From NCBI GenBank assembly GCA_964555705.1, contig CAZKTN010000026.1, forward strand, positions 1 to 34,362: DNA of 34,362 bases, given 5' to 3'. Shown one piece after another: positions 1 to 8,491 of the stretch. This DNA comes from ZLKRG44 sp964555705. GTDB lineage: Bacteria; Planctomycetota; Phycisphaerae; Phycisphaerales; SM1A02. The translations under genes were made by a program, and so were the position numbers. Position 1 is the stretch's first letter, and each line of letters begins with the position of its first letter. The notes below the pieces were generated by a model, which was given only the letters and a program-made list of their open reading frames with translations, had not been told where the DNA came from and did no database searches.

Positions 1-2993
1 GTGCCCGCCGTCGCGCACAGCTCCGCAGCGCCGGGGTACGAAGCGGATGACACGTCGTCGCAATCCCCCGTGCGACCGACATGCTCACCGGTCGGTGGAT
101 CGCATGCCGCATCCGCTTCACCTGCCCCATATCCGTCTCCATCAGCGTCGACAAACCACAGCGATTGCCCGATTGAAGACGGGTCGGCATCATCCGCAAG
201 ACCGTCGCAGTCCTCGTCAATGTTCAGCGGATCGCACCGCTCCTGCGCCTGCGGGTTCACCCACGCGCGGGTGTCATCGCAGTCGGTGTCCTCCGGGATG
301 TAGCCCGCTGGCTGTATGCAGCTGACAATGAAGACCGCAGCGTTCCCGAAGTTGTCGTTGTCCTGGTCTCGGTACCACGGGATCGGAGCCTGCGCGAAGG
401 GATTGAGCGGGCACCCGTCACCGCCGGCCGGCACATAGCCCGGAGGTGCCACGCATGACTGGATCGTGATCGCGCTATCGCCGAGACCATCGCCATCCGC
501 ATCGAGGTAGAACGTGAGCGGATCGTCGGCGTCGTACGCGTCACCGTCGCAGTCGTTGTCGCCGGGCCAGTTGGCGCACAGTTCTGCGGCACCCGGATAC
601 GCATCGGCACGCGAGTCGTTGCAGTCTGACGAGTCCGCAAGGAATCCGGGCGGAGGATCGACGGAGCAGAGCGCAATGCCGACCACCGACCCGTAGCCAT
701 CTCCGTCGGCATCAGGGAAGTGAACTACAGCCCCGACCAGTGCGGGATCCGCCGGACACTCGTCGTCGGCATTCGCCACGTACCCATCTGGCACGGTGCA
801 GCCAAGCACAAAGACAGCAGGATCGCCCGCGCCGTCGCCGTCCGCATCCGCGAAGTAGGTACGCGGGTCGGTGAGCTCCTCGGCGTTGCCGTCGCAGTCG
901 TTGTCCGTGCCGAGGTCGTCGCAGGACTCGGGTGCGCCCGGCCAGATGCTCACGTCGCTGTCGTCGCAGTCGCCATCCAGGCGCGAGTACCCATCCGGCA
1001 TCGGGCAGCCCTGCACCGGATCGCCAGCCCCGTAGCCGTCGCCGTCGGCATCCGCGTAGAAGGTGTCAGGAACGGACACGTCGTACGCGTCGCCATCGCA
1101 GTCGTTGTCGGTGCCGACGGTGGCACACATCTCGTCGCGGCCCGGATGGACATCAGCCGATGCGTCGTCGCAGTCCCCGCCCTTGAGCGAGTGCCCAGCC
1201 GGAACGGATGTGGCGCAGAGCAGCACTCGCGCAGCGCCGAAGCCGTCACCGTCCGCATCGACAAAGAACCCAACCGGCTCGGTGAGCGCAGGCTCGAATG
1301 GGCACGCGTCATCGGAGTTCGTAACGAACCCCTCCGGCGGCTCGCATGCCAAGATGCTCGTCGCGGGGTCCCCGGCGCCGTCGCCATCCTGGTCGGCGTA
1401 CACGGGTACCTGAACGTCCTCGTCGACATCTCCATCGCAGTCATTGTCAGCGCCGTCGCACACCTCAGTGGCGCCCGGGTACGACGCCGAATCGCCGTCA
1501 TCGCAGTCGAGCGCGTTGTCGGAGTAGCCCGCCGGTGGTGCGAGCGCGCACACGAGGCCGACCGCATCGCTCCCGTATCCGTCACCGTCGGCGTCAATCG
1601 GGAACTCGACCGGCTCGGTGAGCTGCGGCTCGAGGGGACAGCCGTCGGCGTCATCGAGCGTGCCGTCCGAGTCGCTGTCGCGCCTGACCCTGAGGGTCAT
1701 CGCGCCAGTCTCGAGGGGGAACGGATCGTTCGCGTACAGGTAGCTGCCGAGCGCAAGCTCCACCACCTGCCCTGCCTCGAGCTCAAGATCGATTGACGAC
1801 CGGTTCGAGCCTGCCCCGCACACCTGCTGCGCGTCATCGTTGAGCGCGAAGGCCGTGATTGGGTCGCCGCACGCTGACAGCGCCACCATCACCGTGTCGG
1901 TGATCTCGCTTTGGCAGAGGTCGAACCGGTAGCGGCACGTGATCGGCGCAGTGAACGACGCACGCACTGCCGCACCGACCGCCTGCCGCACAGAGCTGCC
2001 AGGCGGCGCCTCGAACTGCACCGGGCTGCCCGTGAGGTCAAAGTCGGGGTATCCCCAATTGCTCCAGAGGGCGTTGCTGCCCTCAGTGGCAACCACACGC
2101 AGCGAGCCGCACGGCGAGTCGCCATTTGGTATGGGCCCGTTCGGCTGGCCTGGAGTCATCAGGTACTGGACGCCGTCGACCTCAGGGAACTCCCTGCCGG
2201 GCAGCCAGTAGTAGGGACCCGAGTCCTGCGTTGTGGGCGGACCAGCCGTTGGGTTCACGCCGATCAGCGGCGCAGTGATCCATGTCCCGTCATCGCGCCG
2301 CACGAGCATCGGTATGTCGAAACCGGTCGCGAGCGCGGACAGGGTGGCGCCACCGAACTGGGGCGCATAGGCGACAGCGAGCGCGATCGGGCCGGTGCTG
2401 CTGTTGATCACGCTGACCGCATCGAGGACCGATGTCCACGGCTGCACGTCAAGCACGCCGTCGTTGTCGGTGTCGAGATCCTGTCCCGCCGCGCCAGTGA
2501 ACCCATCCACAAGCAGGAACGTCGACGAGCTGTTCTCGAGACCCACCGATCCGTTGCCGAACCCGGATTGCGTCGCTGACGATCCGAACACCACAGTGCT
2601 GGTGTTGAACAGCGGTCCGGCCACATCAGGTCCGGGATCGCAGTCGATGATGCCAATCCCGTCCCGCAACAGCAGCAGCCCGCTCTCGCCGATCGAGTAC
2701 GCGCCCAAGTTCAGCGCGTTGTCGATCCTCCCCTTCTGGATGGACGAGGACGCGGTCGCATCGCCCTCGATGACGATGAGCCAGATGCCTGACATCGGTG
2801 CGCCAGGCGGTCCGCTGATCTCGACAAACTCCTGCCCACGGTCGGCCCCGAGCGGGTTGGCAAGCACCTCGCTGATCCGCAGGCTGGCGTCCGCTGCGGC
2901 AGGGCACGCCACCACCCAATGCGCTCCAGCCAGCAGCGCTCCGCCGATAAGGCGCAACAAACCCGACTGTTCCAAGCGGGTGGGCGCGAACAT
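1..2993 (-). CDS. Exported MopE-like multi-repeat metal-binding protein (partial, C-terminus outside window)
   Basis: The frame reads open from an ATG at 2993 to the left edge (about 997 codons) with no stop; an in-frame TGA lies just upstream of the ATG. Residues 1-35 form a signal peptide (hydrophobic LLRLIGGALLAGAHWVVA, then AADA). Next comes a lamin-tail-like segment (RISEVLANPLGADRGQEFVEI split as RISEVLANPL and GADRGQEFVEI). From about residue 450 at least nine repeats follow, each opening with DADGDGYG or a variant. The long type continues with a GY/GH step, DCDD, YPGA, ExC and DNDCDG; a shorter type ends in DxCPxxP. This is the pattern of the copper-binding MopE family (Pfam Cu-binding_MopE), whose acidic loops also resemble thrombospondin type 3 calcium sites. 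Export and metal binding are inferred from family. It lies 116 bases after astD, probably as a separate unit. Confidence 0.85.
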   Translation of the reverse strand, partial: MFAPTRLEQSGLLRLIGGALLAGAHWVVACPAAADASLRISEVLANPLGADRGQEFVEISGPPGAPMSGIWLIVIEGDATASSSIQKGRIDNALNLGAYSIGESGLLLLRDGIGIIDCDPGPDVAGPLFNTSTVVFGSSATQSGFGNGSVGLENSSSTFLLVDGFTGAAGQDLDTDNDGVLDVQPWTSVLDAVSVINSSTGPIALAVAYAPQFGGATLSALATGFDIPMLVRRDDGTWITAPLIGVNPTAGPPTTQDSGPYYWLPGREFPEVDGVQYLMTPGQPNGPIPNGDSPCGSLRVVATEGSNALWSNWGYPDFDLTGSPVQFEAPPGSSVRQAVGAAVRASFTAPITCRYRFDLCQSEITDTVMVALSACGDPITAFALNDDAQQVCGAGSNRSSIDLELEAGQVVELALGSYLYANDPFPLETGAMTLRVRRDSDSDGTLDDADGCPLEPQLTEPVEFPIDADGDGYGSDAVGLVCALAPPAGYSDNALDCDDGDSASYPGATEVCDGADNDCDGDVDEDVQVPVYADQDGDGAGDPATSILACEPPEGFVTNSDDACPFEPALTEPVGFFVDADGDGFGAARVLLCATSVPAGHSLKGGDCDDASADVHPGRDEMCATVGTDNDCDGDAYDVSVPDTFYADADGDGYGAGDPVQGCPMPDGYSRLDGDCDDSDVSIWPGAPESCDDLGTDNDCDGNAEELTDPRTYFADADGDGAGDPAVFVLGCTVPDGYVANADDECPADPALVGAVVHFPDADGDGYGSVVGIALCSVDPPPGFLADSSDCNDSRADAYPGAAELCANWPGDNDCDGDAYDADDPLTFYLDADGDGLGDSAITIQSCVAPPGYVPAGGDGCPLNPFAQAPIPWYRDQDNDNFGNAAVFIVSCIQPAGYIPEDTDCDDTRAWVNPQAQERCDPLNIDEDCDGLADDADPSSIGQSLWFVDADGDGYGAGEADAACDPPTGEHVGRTGDCDDVSSASYPGAAELCATAG

Positions 2994-3109
2994 CTCGTCT
3001 CTGGAGGGGATCTTCCCTCTGGGGCAGGGCCCGTTTCAGGGTAGCCCCGTCCCAGTCGTGGGCGAGCGGCTGACCAACATATTGGCGCCGAAGTGCCCGA
3101 CTCAAGGCC

Positions 3110-4657
3110 CTAGGCGAGCCATGAGTCCTTCCAGAGCATGCCCTCAGGCACTGCCGCCGCCGTCCCCCGCTCCTCCATGTGCGCCACCGGATAGGCGCAG
3201 TAGTCGACGCTGAAGGCTGCCGCGGGCCGATGGTTGCCGCTGAGCCCAAGCCCACCAAACGGGAGCTTGGAGCTGGCGCCTGCGGTGCCCATGTTCCAGT
3301 TGATGCAGCCCGCGCGGAGGTCGCGCGAGATGCGCTCCCATCTCGCGCGGTCCTGGGTGAACACGCTCGCGGCGAGGCCGAAGTCGGTTGCGTTCGCCTG
3401 AGCGACAAGGTCGTCGTCGCTGTCCGCCACCGCAACCTGCACGATGGGCGCGAACACCTCATGATCCGTCTCGCGCGTGAACCGGTCGACCTCGATGATG
3501 CCCGGAGTGACGAACCACCCCTCGCGGTCGAGGCGCGCCGACCGCAGCACGACCCGGCCGCCAGCGCGAGCCCGGTCACGCTGGAACTGGAGCGCCGCCT
3601 CCATTGCCGACTCGCTCACGAGCGGTCCCATGAACACGGGCTCCGCCGCGTCGCCAGATCCCACAACCAGCGTGCTCGCGGCGCGGCCGAGGGCCGCCAC
3701 GAAACGGTCCGCGACCGATGCATGCACCACAATCCTGCGTGTGCACGTGCACCGCTGCCCTGTGGTGGCGAAGCTCGCGCGCGCGCACTCGATCACGGCC
3801 TGCCGCATGTCGCAGTCGCTGCACACGACCGTCGCATTGCTGCCTCCCATCTCGAGGGCCACGATCCGTCCCGGCCGGTCGATGTTCGCCTGCAGGATCC
3901 GCCGCCCCACGGGCCAGGATCCCGTGAACAGGATGCCGTCGACATCGGCGTGCGCGACCAGGCGCGCCGCAGTGGCCGCACCACCCTGCACGACGTTGAA
4001 CACTCCGGCGGGGAACCCGGCCTCAGCCGAGAGCTCCGCAAGAAGCTGGCCGACAGCTGGCGTGCGCTCGCTCGGCTTCAGCACCACTGTGTTGCCGGCA
4101 AGCAGCGCAGGCACGAAGTGACCGTTGGCCAGATGCGCAGGGAAGTTGAATGGCGCGATCACCGCCATGACTCCGTGCGGGCGGAATGCGCACACTCCCC
4201 GCCGCGAATCTGAGATCGGGACCTCATAGCCGCTCACCCGGCCCTGCGAGATCGGATCGAGCGTGACGGCCACCTTCTCGCCGAGGGCCTTCGCCTCGAG
4301 GCGGCTCTCGGCGAGCGTCTTGCCCATTTCCCGCGTGATGCATCGCGCGATTCGCTCGAGGTTCCGCTGCGTCACGGACTGCCACGCGAGCAGCGCCGCC
4401 TTGCGCGCCTCGAACCCGGCATCGCGCCATCCGCGCCAAGCGCCTCGCGCAGCTTCGACAGCGCGATCCGCCGCCTCCGGATCGCACTGGCCGATCCACA
4501 CCGTCTCCGAGGGATGAGCAGGATTCGCGCTGCGCACCACATGGCCAGGATCGGAGAGCTGCACGCGGGCCTCGCCCGCGGGCTCCCATGCGCCACCAAT
4601 CCAGTGCGCCGGAGCAGCCGAGGGCCCCAACGAAGGGTCGTGGCCCGCCGCGCTCAT
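3110..4657 (-). CDS. astD: Succinylglutamate-semialdehyde dehydrogenase-like aldehyde dehydrogenase
   Basis: 515 residues of the NAD(P)-dependent aldehyde dehydrogenase family, AstD type. AstD oxidises N-succinylglutamate 5-semialdehyde to N-succinylglutamate. Visible are the oxyanion asparagine region (APFNFP, about 169-173), LKPSE (193-197), the cofactor loop FTGS (244-247), catalytic Glu269 in ALEMGG, and catalytic Cys303 in GQRCTCTRR, a signature typical of AstD. The ATG at 4657 overlaps the astA stop as ATGA, which decides the start over a longer upstream frame that would run through astA. The neighbours (astA, a class III aminotransferase) support AstD over other aldehyde dehydrogenases. 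Last gene of the unit. Confidence 0.9.
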   Translation of the reverse strand: MSAAGHDPSLGPSAAPAHWIGGAWEPAGEARVQLSDPGHVVRSANPAHPSETVWIGQCDPEAADRAVEAARGAWRGWRDAGFEARKAALLAWQSVTQRNLERIARCITREMGKTLAESRLEAKALGEKVAVTLDPISQGRVSGYEVPISDSRRGVCAFRPHGVMAVIAPFNFPAHLANGHFVPALLAGNTVVLKPSERTPAVGQLLAELSAEAGFPAGVFNVVQGGAATAARLVAHADVDGILFTGSWPVGRRILQANIDRPGRIVALEMGGSNATVVCSDCDMRQAVIECARASFATTGQRCTCTRRIVVHASVADRFVAALGRAASTLVVGSGDAAEPVFMGPLVSESAMEAALQFQRDRARAGGRVVLRSARLDREGWFVTPGIIEVDRFTRETDHEVFAPIVQVAVADSDDDLVAQANATDFGLAASVFTQDRARWERISRDLRAGCINWNMGTAGASSKLPFGGLGLSGNHRPAAAFSVDYCAYPVAHMEERGTAAAVPEGMLWKDSWLA

Positions 4658-5814
4658 CGGCGGCGGCCCACGCGTCGCTCGCGAGTTGCGCTCATCGGCG
4701 TCGCAGAGCCACGTGCGGCCCGGGGCCGCGCGACAGCGCCACGCTTGGACTTCTTCGCCGCGACACCGGCGCCCGGCGCATCGACGGCGTTGCCGTGGGA
4801 GTCGATGAGCGTCACGCCCATGCGGTCGCCTGCCTTCGCGGAGAGCGCCGCCGCAACATCGCCTGGAACCCACACGCCATCGCCCGAAAGCATGATTCGG
4901 CTGCGCGTGGACTTGAAGCCATGGGTCCCGTGCGCGCTCACGATCGCCTGGAGGCTGCGGCCCTTGGGCCTCGCCGCCAGCAGCTTCCGGGCGAAGGTGC
5001 TTCGCACCACCGGGATCTCGTCGCGCTGCGCCTCGAGGTAGGGACCGCCATCAAAGGGATCCACGTGGTCGCGGTTCACGAATCCGTTGCGCTCGAGCAT
5101 CCGTAGCGCCGGCTGCGTCTCGTCGCCCACCGTGCCCACGAGCCTGCGCGCCTCAGGCGGCAGCAGCGAGAGGTAGATCTCCGTACGCGGGAAGAGGCTC
5201 GTGATGAACTCCTTCGAGCGCTGGTTGAAGGTGTCCGCCTCCGTGTAGCTGAGGTTGATGAACCGGCGGCCGAGGTAGTCCCACAGGCTCGAGCGGCTGT
5301 CCGGAGTGAGCGCACCCATCATCTCCGCGAGGATGCGCTGCTTGAAGTCGCGCCGGTGGAGGCCCATGAAGTGGAAGCGCACCATCGACAGCATCCAACC
5401 GAGACGCTCGGGGTGCCGCCTGTACCCCGGCGCAAGGATGAGGCCACCCACCTCGCTGGGCCCGGACTCGTCGGTGTCGAGCTGGATTGTCACGTGCACC
5501 TGGCCGGTGCCGAGGTCATCCGAGTAGTGCTCGCGCTTGCGGACGCGGAAGAAGAGGTGCGGATGGCCCGGCCACGAGATGCACGAGTACACGCTGCTCG
5601 TGCCGATGACGGTGCGCGACTCGGTGTCCTCGAGCACGAACACGAACTCGCGCTCCCGCTCGCTCGCGGCCTGCCCCGAGAAGGACCTCCTGCTGCGGGC
5701 GATCTTCGCCGCCAACGCGTCCTTGTCCTGCGGCAGGTTGAAGGAGTGCACGAGGCGCGAGAGCTTCAGCAGCTCGCCCATGTCGTCGATCGTGGCCTGT
5801 CGGATGATGAACAT
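4654..5814 (-). CDS. astA: Arginine/ornithine N-succinyltransferase-like protein
   Basis: 386 residues, GNAT-fold AstA family, which transfers succinyl from succinyl-CoA to the alpha-amino group of arginine (in some members ornithine). Family landmarks are EVGGLILAPGYR (about 125), the helix with GLHRRDF, LWDYLGRRF (about 180) and VDPFDGGPYLEA (about 285). AstA proteins are usually near 340 residues. This one carries an extra C-terminal tail of about 35 residues rich in Lys, Arg and Ala (AAKKSKRGAVARPRAARG and on) with no AstA counterpart. The ATG at 5814 shares its A with the upstream TGA (TGATG), and the stop overlaps astD, so the three proteins should be translationally coupled. Whether arginine or ornithine is the substrate cannot be read from sequence; no astB is in the window. 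Confidence 0.9.
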   Translation of the reverse strand: MFIIRQATIDDMGELLKLSRLVHSFNLPQDKDALAAKIARSRRSFSGQAASEREREFVFVLEDTESRTVIGTSSVYSCISWPGHPHLFFRVRKREHYSDDLGTGQVHVTIQLDTDESGPSEVGGLILAPGYRRHPERLGWMLSMVRFHFMGLHRRDFKQRILAEMMGALTPDSRSSLWDYLGRRFINLSYTEADTFNQRSKEFITSLFPRTEIYLSLLPPEARRLVGTVGDETQPALRMLERNGFVNRDHVDPFDGGPYLEAQRDEIPVVRSTFARKLLAARPKGRSLQAIVSAHGTHGFKSTRSRIMLSGDGVWVPGDVAAALSAKAGDRMGVTLIDSHGNAVDAPGAGVAAKKSKRGAVARPRAARGSATPMSATRERRVGRRR

Positions 5815-7265
5815 CAGGCGACCTTCCGGAGCGCGCTTGCGATGATCGCAAACACAGGTTCCATGTGCTGCGGCTCCATCACGCCCACGGGCGCGAGGAA
5901 CCGGATGTGGTACGGGCCGTGCCCGCAGTAGAAGGCGATCACGCCCTCGGCGTACATCGCGTGGAGCAGCTTGGTGATGCGGTCCTTGTCGCCGCCGAAG
6001 GGCGTCAGCCGCATCATGCCGCCTGTGCCTCCGTAGAGCGATGGCTGCGTCCGGCCGTGTGAGTCCACGGCCGGCGGGAAGCACTCGGGATGCGCCTTCA
6101 CGAGCCGCTCCGCATGCTCGCGGAAGGCCGCGTGCAGCGTCGCGTTGCGGCCAGAGGGGCCGTAGTAGCCGCCATCGCGCATGATCTCGAGCGCACGGAG
6201 GCCGACGTGATACGCGCTGGCGCTCGAGCTGAACGTGCCCGACAGCAGCCCAGGCTTGGGGTTCATCTCGGGCGTCATCAGGCACGCGCACACCTGGCTC
6301 ATCTTGCCGATGGTCACGACATCAACGAGATCCCCGACTCCGAGCGCCTCGAAGTGGAACATCCTCTCCGTGCGGCCGAAGCTCTGCACCTCGTCGGCCC
6401 ACACCGGGATTCCGGCATCGCGGCAGATGCCCATGAGGGTGCGGAAGAACTCCGGAGGCGCGGTGTTGAAGCCGCCCTCTCCCTGCACCGGCTCCATCAC
6501 GAAGCACGAGTGCTGCCTCGGGTAGCGGGCGATCATCTGCTTGAGGTGCCATGCCGCCATGTCGATCGAGCGCTGTCCGAGCGCAGGGTCGTAGAAGGGC
6601 ATGTAGTCCACGAGCACGTTCAGCGCGACCCCCTGCCGGTACGCGGGCCCGTCGCCGATCTGGCTCATCGTGGTCGAGCGGCCCATGAAGCAGTCGGCGA
6701 ATGCGATGATGCGGGGAGCGCCGCCGGTCTTCTGCTGGCACACCTTGAGCGCGCTCTCGTTGGCCATGCAGCCCGAGTTGGTGATGAAGCAGTGACGGAT
6801 GCCGCTTGTGCGCGATGCCTCGGCGACGAGCAGCTCCGCGATGGCCAGCACATCCGAGTTGAACTGGAGGTTGCCCTCCTGGCACAGGTCCGACAGCCCA
6901 GCCTCGAGCGCCGCCCGCACCATTCGCGGGTCGCAGTGCCCGAACATGTGCACGCCGATGCCGTTGATCATGTCCCACTTCACGCTGCCGTCGGCCAGCT
7001 GCACGAGGGGCCCCTTCCCGAACCCGTCGCCCACATATGGGTAGAAGGTCCCATTGCCCCGGATGGCGCGGTTGCGCTCGATCCATTCCGCCATCTCGGA
7101 TGCGCGTGCAGGATCAGCGGGTCTCGCGCCGGTGATGCCGGACTGCGCCCGCTCGAGCTCGGCGATGATCGAGTCGATCGCAGCCTTCACGGCAGGATTG
7201 CGGGCCATCACGGGCAGGCCCCGCTGCCCTTCGGTTCGAGGTGCCTCGCGCGTCTGGGCGGTCAT
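5814..7265 (-). CDS. Class III PLP-dependent aminotransferase (AstC/ArgD/LAT-like)
   Basis: 483 residues. Fold-type I class III aminotransferase: phosphate-binding NSGCMANESALK (163-174), DEVQSFGRT with the cofactor-binding Asp (291-299), and PLP lysine Lys321 in TIGKMSQVC. Its position next to astA and astD suggests it makes succinylglutamate semialdehyde from succinylornithine (AstC role). However, the GKxxQVC signature and the divergent N-terminus resemble lysine 6-aminotransferase-like enzymes more than typical AstC/ArgD, so substrate specificity is open and no symbol is given. The ATG at 7265 overlaps the upstream M20 gene (ATGA); MARNPAVK at residue 20 is an alternative start. The first 20 residues look non-conserved. 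Confidence 0.85.
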   Translation of the reverse strand: MTAQTREAPRTEGQRGLPVMARNPAVKAAIDSIIAELERAQSGITGARPADPARASEMAEWIERNRAIRGNGTFYPYVGDGFGKGPLVQLADGSVKWDMINGIGVHMFGHCDPRMVRAALEAGLSDLCQEGNLQFNSDVLAIAELLVAEASRTSGIRHCFITNSGCMANESALKVCQQKTGGAPRIIAFADCFMGRSTTMSQIGDGPAYRQGVALNVLVDYMPFYDPALGQRSIDMAAWHLKQMIARYPRQHSCFVMEPVQGEGGFNTAPPEFFRTLMGICRDAGIPVWADEVQSFGRTERMFHFEALGVGDLVDVVTIGKMSQVCACLMTPEMNPKPGLLSGTFSSSASAYHVGLRALEIMRDGGYYGPSGRNATLHAAFREHAERLVKAHPECFPPAVDSHGRTQPSLYGGTGGMMRLTPFGGDKDRITKLLHAMYAEGVIAFYCGHGPYHIRFLAPVGVMEPQHMEPVFAIIASALRKVA

Positions 7266-8491
7266 GGACGGGATGGTACGGAGGCTGAGCGCGCGAGTCG
7301 GACCAGCAGGAGCGCGAGAAGCGACGCTCGCTCCGCGAGGCTCTCGGTGACGATGTACTCGTCGCCACGGTGCATGTTGCCGCCACGCACGCCGAGCCCG
7401 TCAAGGCACGGCAGCCCGGCATCCTGCAGGACATTCGCATCTGACACCCCACCCGTGCTCCCGGTGCCCGCGCCTACGGCAATGCTCAGATCGCAGGCGC
7501 AGCCGATGGCCATGTCGGCCAGGGCCAGGACCTCTGGCGTCGCGTCCTTGGGCGGGCGGTTGTGCAGGATCCTCACACAGATGCGGGGCACATCGCCCTC
7601 GGCACCGTGCGCGATCGCCATCAGCGCACGGTCCATCTGCTCGCCATCGGCGCGCGAGCGGTACCTCATCGCACCCCATGCCGATGCACTGTCGGGCACG
7701 ATGTTGGTCGCCTCTCCGCCCTCGAGCGGACCGATGTTGACCGTTCGTCCGGCGGCCACATCGGAGATGCCGAGCGCGCGCGTGATGGCACCCGCGAGCA
7801 TCCCCACCGCCGAAATGCCGGCGGCGAAGTCGCGACCTGCGTGCGCAGCCCGGCCGAATGCGTCGATGCGGAACTGAGCCGCGCCCGGTCGCGACACCAC
7901 GAACGCGCCATCGGCCATCGGTGGCTCCGTGACGAGCCCGACATCATGCTCGGACGCGAGCGCGCGAAGCGCATCCATGCTCGCAAAGCTCCCGACCTCC
8001 TCGTCCGCGTTGAGCGCCAGCGTCCACGTCAGCGGGATGCCGAGCGAGCGCACCGCCTCGAGCGCAGCGAACGCCGCAACCACGCCGCCCTTCATGTCGA
8101 CGGCGCCGGGCCCGCAGCGCTGGCCATCCCGGTCGGGACCAAGCTCGCGGAATGCGCCGCGGGGATCGTGCACCGTATCGATGTGGCATGCGATGAGCAC
8201 CCGCAGGCCCTGTTGAGCACCGCCCCGAAGCACGATCACATCGCCGCTGTCGCGCGACGCGCCAGGGCTCTGGCCCTCGCGCAGCCACTCCGGCCGAGGT
8301 GCACCCGGGATCCGCGTGACGCTCGCGTCCAGCGCCTCTGCGCGCGCGGTGCACCAGGCCCTCGCGCGCTCAAGTCCATCGGCATCGCCCCACCCGGTCG
8401 GGATCTCCACGAGCTCCTCGAGCTCTTGGATCCAACGCCGCTCGCGGGCGCGCACCCACGCAGACACGTCACCTGCGTCAACCTCGGTCAC
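7262..8491 (-). CDS. M20 family metallo-amidohydrolase (carboxypeptidase/desuccinylase-like)
   Basis: 409 residues, M20/ArgE/DapE/CPG2 superfamily: two-zinc hydrolases that remove acyl groups or amino acids from N-acyl substrates. Metal and catalytic residues are visible in order: HIDTVHD (His103, catalytic Asp105), GAVDMKGG (bridging Asp132), ADEEVG (general base and metal Glu164/165), TEP (Glu189), and the C-terminal GGNMHRGDEY with the last metal His. FGRAAHAG (213-219) is the lid-domain His motif. Both junctions are four-base ATGA overlaps, with dapF upstream and the aminotransferase downstream. The adjacent ast genes make a succinylglutamate desuccinylase role attractive (normally M14 AstE), but the dapF neighbour also allows a DapE-like role. 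Neither is proven. Confidence 0.85.
   Translation of the reverse strand: MTEVDAGDVSAWVRARERRWIQELEELVEIPTGWGDADGLERARAWCTARAEALDASVTRIPGAPRPEWLREGQSPGASRDSGDVIVLRGGAQQGLRVLIACHIDTVHDPRGAFRELGPDRDGQRCGPGAVDMKGGVVAAFAALEAVRSLGIPLTWTLALNADEEVGSFASMDALRALASEHDVGLVTEPPMADGAFVVSRPGAAQFRIDAFGRAAHAGRDFAAGISAVGMLAGAITRALGISDVAAGRTVNIGPLEGGEATNIVPDSASAWGAMRYRSRADGEQMDRALMAIAHGAEGDVPRICVRILHNRPPKDATPEVLALADMAIGCACDLSIAVGAGTGSTGGVSDANVLQDAGLPCLDGLGVRGGNMHRGDEYIVTESLAERASLLALLLVRLARSASVPSRP

Noticed and set aside
240..1700. Tandem DNA repeat resembling a CRISPR or satellite array
   Set aside because: Periodicity follows codons of the metal-binding repeats, units differ in length and sequence, and no spacers are present.
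720..1796. Long plus-strand frame opposite the MopE-like gene
   Set aside because: It is the antisense shadow of the DADGDGYG-rich repeats, rich in Val/Ala/Arg with no family pattern.
4658..4873. N-terminal extension of astD to 4873
   Set aside because: It would overlap astA coding sequence by over 200 bases; the ATGA overlap start at 4657 matches the family length.
5815..6291. N-terminal extension of astA to 6291
   Set aside because: It reads through the aminotransferase gene and lacks AstA similarity; conserved start MFIIRQATIDDMGELLKL is at 5814.
6090..7877. 595-codon plus-strand frame
   Set aside because: Antisense of the aminotransferase and M20 genes, which have clear catalytic motifs; the frame is His/Arg/Ala-rich and motif-free.
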